DNA of 64,000 bases, taken from positions 12,346,038 to 12,410,037 of the forward strand of contig NC_040028.1 in assembly GCF_000972845.2 (NCBI RefSeq), written 5' to 3'. Positions 58,754 through 64,000 of this stretch are shown here, in pieces (position 1 is the stretch's first letter; every line of letters begins with the position of its first letter). The notes beneath the pieces were generated by a model, which searched no databases, had not been told where the DNA came from, and saw only the letters and a list, made by a program, of their open reading frames with translations. This DNA is from Larimichthys crocea. Lineage: Eukaryota > Chordata > Actinopteri > Sciaenidae. The position numbers and the translations under genes were made by a program.

Positions 58754-61700
58754 CAGATGTGTGTTTAGGACCCAGGAGAGGAGTTCACAGGTGATGATCA
58801 ACGTATATGATGTCAAATAATGTAAAGGAGCAGTTCAACCAAAACACACAACATTTCTCACTGCTGCTGGTGTGTCTCCATGGAGACAGCTGTTTTATTT
58901 GTCACAAGTTTTGAAGTTTCTGTGTTTTCTGTCTTCAGGTGAATACAATGGAAGAAAGTTTAGATTGTGCTGCTCACTGCAGTGAAGAAAATCAACAGGA
59001 GTGCTTCCAATACTCTGGATTATCCTCAGAACTCACTGCAATGACCTCTCAGCCTCTTTCACTCATGCATGTTCATCTGATGTCGTCAGTCTCACGTCTG
59101 AACACACAGTCACTGTCACGTAAAAGTGAGTGATTGCGATCTCGCTGGTTTGGCTTGAGAAACCTTTCTTGCACGTTTTAACACAGCACCAGGAACATGA
59201 CAGTTTGAGATCCGCTCCGATGAGTTGTGGTTGAAATGTGAGAACAGATGTGATCTACTGAGGAAGTTTCACAGCTTTATCTTCACAGACAAACATTAGA
59301 ACACAGTGCTCAGGGCTGAGGAAATAAAAGAAACAGCACAGTGATGAACTGCATGGAGTTATTTCAGGATGAACAACATGAAGATAAAGGATATCAAGCA
59401 GACGACAGAAACACATTTTTATCTGTAGTTGCTGGGTCAGGTGCTCCACATGCTGTTTAAAAGTCAGACTGCACTCCAGCTAAGTTCACAGGTATTTATA
59501 AGACTGGACATCTTCAATTTCAGAACCAGTAAGTGATGTTAACCCTAACCCTGTGAAGTTTTATATCATAGTAACTGTTGAACTTTATTGTTGCTTAGTT
59601 TCTTGGAGACGTTCCGCCTCTCTTCGAGGAGGCTTCTTCTTTTCTAACTGACTGGTGGGTCCTTGAGAGGCATGTGATCATGGAACAAATCATCAGAACC
59701 CTCCGTCATTGAGCCCAGAACATTCCAACGAGGCGCAAATAACACAGAGAGAGAACATGGGAGTTTATGAAAAACTCTGAGGCAAAAGCTTGTTCTCTGC
59801 TCTGTAGGGACAGAGCATTCACACACAAGCTGGACAATGCAGTGTACACAGTGCAGTATATAGAGACACACAGACACACTGTACACTGGAGAACTAAGCA
59901 GTGTGTGCAGTGTGAGAGTCAACTCCTCAGGTTAGGACTCAGTCCACCTACACCTCAAGGCCATGCCACTTTAAGGAGGACGAGTAAAGGAAGCCAGTTT
60001 TGGGACGAACAGAGGTGAGAACATGTTGTGTTTGTAGTTTAAAGGAAGGAGACACTGATGACCTTTACTGTGACACGCAGGAAGTGTTTGTGTAACAAGT
60101 TTTTGTGATAATAATAATAACAACTTCATACTTGACGAGCACTTCGTTGGCGATCTCCACCAGCTCCCCGTCGATGTTCCAGGGGAAGGAGGCTCCCTCT
60201 GATTGGATGATGGGTGAGGTTTTGGAGTCGCCCTCTTCCTCGCTCTCATCCTCAGAACAGCCAATCAGCGACCGGTGCCGGATCCTGACCGCTGACACAG
60301 CGTGCGTCTCCACGAAGGGGAAGCTGAACTGCAGATGGACAATCAGACAGTCACCAGGACAACAGAGAGAAGTGTGTGTCCTTGGAGGTCAAAGGTCAGC
60401 TGGGCAGGACAGGAAGGAGTGACTCTTTCTCCCTGTGTGACTGTTTCTACTGTAACACCATCAGCCTCCAACAGGGGGCAGCAAAGACCAACAGACACAC
60501 TGTCACACCGTGTCACACAGGTTTGCTCTTTTTCATGACGTGTTGTATTTCTCTTCACTTAGTTATTTTACAAATGAAGATCCTGCATGCAGAACACAAG
60601 AACGTTACCAATGTGCACTGATAAAGATTTAAACAACATTTGAGCTTCAGTGAACAAACCGATCAGCTATCGGAACATTTTTTCATGCAGAAATAAAAAT
60701 TGCAGTCTGTGAAGGTGATGGAATTCTCAGTTTACTCGTGTTTTGTAAATGAAGAAATTAATATACTGATCTAAAACATAACGAACAGATGAATCAACAT
60801 CATCGATAAATAATATTAAGACGAGTCATTAGTTGCACCCCAGTGAACTCAACTAGAATACTATATAGTCTATATATTATATATATAAAATATAGATCAT
60901 TTATTATTATATAGTACTCTTACAGTGTGGTATTAGTACATTTAACTGAAGTCAGTGATCTGCAGCAGTGTTTTCCGTGCTGTCTGTGAACACACCTCAG
61001 TGTGCCTGCAGTCAGCAGTCTGAGTCAAACAGGACAAAATGTCCTCTGACACTTTTGAAACGCTGAACTCTGGACTGGACAAACGAAGATGTGCGTGATG
61101 CGTTCAAGGACAGAGGAGACAGAGTGGAAGTTTCTGACTCTGGTTTTTAAATCGCAGAAGTCTGCTTTACTTCAAGTTCTTCACCTGTCAGGACCGACTC
61201 AGGTGAGGGTCAAGAGCCACGGTCGCCATGGTTACGTGTCAGCCACCGTCATGTCATGTTTGAGGCCAAGCTGTCTGTCACCCCCATCAAGGATGTAGGT
61301 TAACAGGATGTAGGTCAGTGAGTAAACAGCCTGTTTACTCTACAGGACAGTGAGCGCCTCACTGTCAGTATATTTAGTAAGTGGGTTAGTGTGCGGTCCC
61401 ACAGGCCGGGCCGGGCCGGGCCAGGCTGAAGCAGGCTAATCTGCCCATTAACTAGTTTGTTTGGTTTACTTCGCTCTGTGAGAGGTGGAGCCTGAAGATG
61501 GAGAGGTCAATGCTGAGACGACCGATGAGATGACTGCGAGTAGACTGCGTCAGATACTTTTGGCCAGAAACAAGCAGCGAACACAACACTGACATGTTAT
61601 CACCTTTTAAGCTGCTAAACGCTCCAGCATGTTCACAGCCAGTTGTCTGTGTGATGTTTGGTGCAGGTAGCATACGGCCAGGAATGAACATGTCACATAT

Positions 61701-63017
61701 GTATGTATGAAAATATTGATTATAGCTGCTTTAATAACCAAAGTTTGAACATGATCTTCTGTTAAGCTGTGAATCAGAACCTTCAGTAGAGGCTACAGTG
61801 TCCGATACATTTATGGAATATTTCATACGTCAGTTTCGTGTTCCTGCCTTCAAGGCCAACATTGACTGCCCGCTGCTCTCACCTGTCCACTGGTGCCGCT
61901 GTACCTCTTCAGGTGTTTGATGAACTCTGACCGTGACGTGTTCCCAACTGCAATCAACGCAGCGCTGCCGTTTGCCAAGCTGTCACAGACAGGAAGAGAA
62001 AGCGTGATGAAACGACTCACGGCGTGGTGCGTTCAAGGTCACAGCTTAACGTTGTCAGGAGGATCAGCTGCCCGGCATACACACATACACACACACGTAC
62101 CTGGTGTTGGGAGCCAGCCCTTGAGGTGTGTGTGGACTCAGACAGGGGATGGACATGATGCTGATGCTCAGATACAGGCCCTGATTGGTTGTCCAGGACT
62201 CCTCCCCTTCTGATCCGACCAATCAAAGAAAATAAAACATGAAATCAAACTGACAGAGACAAATCTGAACAGAATAAGTACTGGACTCACCTGACTCTGG
62301 GTCCGGGTCCTGGTCCCTGATAGGAGATCAAAGTTTGAAACATTTAAAGTTTTGTTCATTAAGAGAATCAATACGACACATTTATGAACACATACGCCAT
62401 ATCATATTCATAAATCTGTTATGAAATCAGCTGACTGATGAAATAAGTTATTAAAGCAGAGTGCTGTTAACAAAGTGTTGATGCAGGTTTGAGGTGAGTC
62501 GACACATCAGTGGTAATGAACAAGTCTAAAAATAAACATGGGGAGCGGTGACGGCCGGTCAGTAGAGCCCACGTCTTGTGTAAATAGAGGTGTGGTTTTC
62601 TGTCAACCCACCCACTTGTTTCTAGTGTGAAGGAAAAACTACAGTGGCCGTGAAACTTTCCGAAAATGTCAAAACTAGAGCTTCTGTTCAGTTTGTCCCT
62701 TTAGGTGGTTCAACATTACAGACTGTGGAAGACGACCTGCACTGTCTGTAGATAGAAAACCTCATTCTAAGGTAACAAACCATAATAATTCTTATTTTCA
62801 GGTGATGATCCACAAATGAAAGCATTGTTATAAATATTATATCTCATTCATGTCATATTCTATGAATACAGAGCCATACAGCTGCCACACTGGACCTTTA
62901 AAGGACACTTTTATTTAAGTTTTGTTTATTGTCTTAAGGATCTTTCTGCTCAGTGAGAAAACAGACAGATTAAAACCACATTCTGTCTCAAACTGCTTCA
63001 GATTTACAGTACACAAC

Positions 63018-63054
<37 letters not shown>

Positions 63055-63779
63055 CTCACCCATGTTCAAACAAATTCCTGTTTGACTTCTTTGCTGGTAG
63101 AAAGGACAGCTGACAGTCCTCTGGTCTGAGGGAGACAAAAAGAAACCAGCTCTGTGAGACATATGCTAACACTAGCATGTTAACATGCTAACAATTTACA
63201 ATCCAATTTAAATATTTCAGAATATGAACAACACTGGACCTCTATCCATGGACAGATTGTCTAACTTCAACATATTCTGTTTCAACATTTCCTTCAGGGA
63301 CTCCTTTTTTCCATTGAGTACATCCATATTTTATGGATATTTCATATGATCTATGATTCGTATGATATCAATGCATAACAAAAACAGAACAGGTAATGAC
63401 AGCTTTGTATCAAAGCGATCTGGATGAATTGTGCATGCTGCATAACATGCTCAAACATAGGCTAACTGAATATATTGTTTTTAACACCCCTTAACATCAG
63501 CAAGTTCCTCCAGACCCCATGTGACGCTGTGGCAGCCCCTAGTGTGGGTTGGGAACCATCACTTTATGTAAGTTTGTAGTGTATGTTTGCATGTGTAGTA
63601 CCTCAGCCTAGCCAGTGTCTTAACCAGAGCATACTCTCGTCGCCGCGATGACGGCATCCACCTCTTCTTCTCTGCCCGTGCTAAGCTCCGCCCGCCGAAG
63701 CCGAACATGGCGGAGAAGCCAAAACGCACCAACTGACCGAGAGACGAGAAGCTGCACATGTCCACCTGCTGCAGGTGAC
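58621..63779 (-). CDS. cerkl: Ceramide kinase-like protein, C-terminal seven exons (partial)
   Basis: CERKL is a diacylglycerol-kinase-fold protein related to ceramide kinase. It is linked to retinal degeneration in humans, and no firm kinase substrate is known. Exons in transcript order: 63779-63602, 63125-63060, 62316-62291, 62209-62101, 61979-61883, 60328-60132, 58699-58621 (TAA at 58621-58623). All have AG/GT borders and fitting phases, giving 249 residues. Recognisable blocks are [97 protein letters not shown] and [12 protein letters not shown]. The N-terminal PH-like part and the nucleotide-binding part of the kinase domain lie beyond the right edge. The 26-nt exon (62316-62291) encodes an acidic linker, DQDPDPES. 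The neighbouring convergent itga4 reproduces the mammalian gene order. Confidence 0.93.
58700..60131 (-). other. Last cerkl intron, with (CA)n/(GT)n beside the acceptor
   Basis: On the minus strand a (GT)n tract (58709-58751) ends a few bases before the acceptor TTCAG at 58701-58700. I see no gene in the rest of the intron. Confidence 0.8.
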
Positions 63780-63822
63780 CTGCAGACAGACAGAGAGGGA
63801 AGGGAAATTAATATTTATTAGA

Positions 63823-63857
<35 letters not shown>

Positions 63858-64000
63858 CCTGTAAGAAGGCCAAGTGGTCGTATGGTGAGAAGCTTATTAA
63901 TATTCATGTGAAGCAGCACTCCAAATATGGGCGACAGAAAGAGGTCAAGCATGTGTGTGTGTGTGTGTGTGTTAATATCTATAATCAGTGACAAGTCTCT
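63780..64000 (-). other. cerkl intron at the window edge
   Basis: (CA)n at 63826-63856 and (GT)n at 63952-63972 lie upstream of exon 63602-63779 in the gene's direction. The preceding exon is outside the window. Confidence 0.7.

Overview
The window looks like nuclear DNA of a ray-finned (teleost) fish, most likely a percomorph. The reasons are an intron-rich vertebrate integrin gene with compact introns, very frequent (CA)n/(GT)n and tetranucleotide microsatellites, Tc1-like, hAT-like, L2-type LINE and tRNA-derived SINE remnants typical of teleosts, and a full DIRS1-type retrotransposon. The species cannot be named from the sequence.

Layout. (1) 0.4-7.1 kb: a decayed Tc1-like transposon, read on the minus strand, is split by a complete, open DIRS1-like tyrosine-recombinase retrotransposon (1106-6930). 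Its gag, RT/RNase H/methyltransferase and recombinase frames all run leftward. Its ends are exactly defined by the empty-site reconstruction and by an internal complementary region that joins both termini. (2) 7.1-34.6 kb: a gene-poor stretch with no supportable protein-coding gene. It holds two more Tc1-like relics, a MITE-like element, one tRNA-Arg(CCG)-like gene, SINE-like and LINE fragments, several copies of an unnamed dispersed repeat, a fold-back and many microsatellites. (3) 34.6-58.1 kb: itga4 (integrin alpha-4) on the plus strand. All 28 coding exons can be placed with GT/AG borders and continuous phase, giving 1025 residues. A CpG-rich region and a probable noncoding first exon lie upstream. 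The introns carry a LINE tail, a 545-bp hAT deletion derivative with an 8-bp target duplication, a 2.4-kb 13-bp minisatellite and unusual AC/GT repeats at intron ends. (4) 58.6-64 kb: the last seven coding exons of cerkl (ceramide kinase-like) on the minus strand. The gene continues past the right edge.

itga4 and cerkl are convergent (tail to tail), the same arrangement as in human 2q31, which supports both identifications. The two proteins are not known to share a pathway; the linkage is ancestral synteny. The most notable items are the intact nested DIRS1 element with inward-facing promoters, the AC/GT-bracketed introns, the higher-order minisatellite in itga4 intron 16, and the apparent loss of the dibasic internal cleavage site in alpha-4.
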